Source: Alphaproteobacteria bacterium (GTDB lineage Bacteria; Pseudomonadota; Alphaproteobacteria; Sphingomonadales; Emcibacteraceae). From it: a stretch of DNA of 12,831 nt. Of the stretch, positions 12,215 through 12,831 are shown in pieces. The first letter of the stretch is position 1. Each line of letters begins with the position of its first letter. The DNA lies in NCBI GenBank assembly GCA_013152615.1, contig JAADGA010000007.1, positions 1 to 12,831 of the forward strand, written 5' to 3'. The position numbers were made by a program, and so were the translations under genes. The notes beneath the pieces are model-generated. The model was not told the DNA's origin and ran no database searches. It saw only the letters and a list, made by a program, of their open reading frames with translations.

Positions 12215-12831
12215 TTATTTATTTTTTTGCAGACTGTTGATTTGTGCCTGCATTCTGGCCAGCTGGGTTTGAAGATCAGCCAGCTTGTCCTCTCCGCTAT
12301 CGGGACCCTGCGGTGAGTTTTGTTCAGGCCCGGTGGTTCTGTCTGCCGCCGGTTTTCCTGTCATGTCCTCGTTTGCTCTATTGGTCCCAAAAGGCGAAAA
12401 CATTGTCATTGTCTGTTCAAAAACAGCCATATTCTGTTTAACCATTTCCTCAAACGGCTTCAAGGATTTCATTTCAAAACCCTGATTTTGCAGATTGCCT
12501 TCGACAAAATTGCGAAATTTCTCCTGATTGCGGCTAAAGCTGGCCATGCTGTTTTCCAGATAGCCCGGCACCAGTTTCTGCAGACCGTCACCGTAAAAGG
12601 TGATGAGCTGGCGCAAAAAATTTACCGGCAACAGCGTTTCCCCCTTATTCTCCTCCTCAAGAATAATCTGGGTGAGGACGCTGTTGGTGATATCCTGCCC
12701 GCTCTTGGCGTCCTTTACCGCAAAATCATCATTGTTCTTAACCATTTGCGCCAGATCGTCAAGGGTAACATAACTGCTGCTATCGGTGTTATATAGTCGC
12801 CGATTGGCATATTTCTTGATGATAATCTGTT
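12215..12831 (-). CDS. phaR: PhaR polyhydroxyalkanoate synthesis regulator, N-terminus cut by window edge
   Basis: Transcriptional regulator that represses phasin and other polyhydroxyalkanoate granule genes and binds the polymer itself; 204 codons plus the stop are visible. The frame runs to the window edge with QIIIKKYANRRLYNT, SSYVTLDDLAQMV and DAKSGQDITNSVLTQIILEEE, the hallmark of the PHB accumulation regulatory N-terminal (DNA-binding) domain. Only a few first residues should be missing. The second PHB_acc domain follows, with LPVNFLRQLITFYGDGLQ. The tail is a Pro/Gly/Asp-rich linker and a final heptad-like coiled coil, DKLADLQTQLARMQAQINSL. An internal ATG at 12745 is not the start because the DNA-binding domain extends upstream. 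No phaA, phaB or phaC gene lies in the window. The M13 peptidase gene follows 28 bp downstream. Confidence 0.96.
   Translation of the reverse strand, partial: QIIIKKYANRRLYNTDSSSYVTLDDLAQMVKNNDDFAVKDAKSGQDITNSVLTQIILEEENKGETLLPVNFLRQLITFYGDGLQKLVPGYLENSMASFSRNQEKFRNFVEGNLQNQGFEMKSLKPFEEMVKQNMAVFEQTMTMFSPFGTNRANEDMTGKPAADRTTGPEQNSPQGPDSGEDKLADLQTQLARMQAQINSLQKNK

Noticed and set aside
12215..12745. A short PhaR starting at the internal ATG
   Set aside because: The conserved DNA-binding segment (KKYANRRLYNT) continues upstream in the same frame to the window edge, so the gene is cut by the window and does not start at 12745.
12320..12796. Plus-strand open frame of 158 codons
   Set aside because: It is antisense to phaR, whose N-terminal signature is unmistakable.
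1..12831. CRISPR arrays, tRNA or rRNA genes, insertion sequences
   Set aside because: No regularly spaced repeats, cloverleaf-like sequence, transposase or terminal inverted repeats were found. The only direct repeats are the two short promoter-region pairs listed.

Overview
The window looks like chromosomal DNA of an alphaproteobacterium. The right edge carries a PhaR polyhydroxyalkanoate regulator of the alphaproteobacterial type. A lipoprotein subtilase with an autotransporter barrel resembles proteins of sphingomonad, Kordiimonas and Emcibacter-like bacteria, and a perfect TTAA-N7-TTAA (CtrA-type) box precedes a cyclic-di-GMP gene. The genus cannot be named from this sequence. Base composition and codon use appear even throughout. 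I see no tRNA, rRNA, transposase, phage gene or CRISPR array. Eleven of the thirteen genes called are on the minus strand, and genes are cut at both edges (a PIG3-type oxidoreductase at the left, phaR at the right).

Layout. 1-1698: two zinc-free medium-chain oxidoreductases, both minus, one PIG3-like and partial, the other CurA/prostaglandin-reductase-like. 1740-2721: a plus-strand exported protein that is a highly degenerate ChaN-like member, behind a promoter with a perfect TTGACA box and a tandem 11-bp repeat. 2712-4344: a compact minus-strand cluster, transcribed in the order TusA-like sulfur carrier, SufE, PaaI-type thioesterase, PaaI-type thioesterase, with the last two translationally coupled. 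4467-6785: a plus-strand PAS-PAS-GGDEF-EAL protein with all main signature motifs intact. 6825-9152: a minus-strand lipoprotein subtilase with a C-terminal beta-barrel. 9288-9857: a small secreted DUF1579-like protein starting at TTG. 10111-12186: an M13 (neprilysin/PepO) zinc metallopeptidase lipoprotein with a clear intrinsic terminator. 12215-12831: phaR without its first residues.

How the genes fit together. TusA and SufE both carry protein-bound persulfide sulfur, so their pairing points to sulfur delivery (Fe-S clusters, thiolated tRNA or molybdenum cofactor). The two hotdog thioesterases behind them could act on acyl-CoA, but their substrates cannot be read from sequence. The subtilase, the DUF1579-like protein, the M13 peptidase and the ChaN-like protein are all predicted to be exported, so much of the window serves the cell envelope. 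No novel multi-gene defence or mobile system is convincing here. The best leads are the CtrA box before the c-di-GMP gene, the ChaN-like protein that lost its ligand residues, the non-canonical start of the first thioesterase, and the repeat arrays in two promoter regions.
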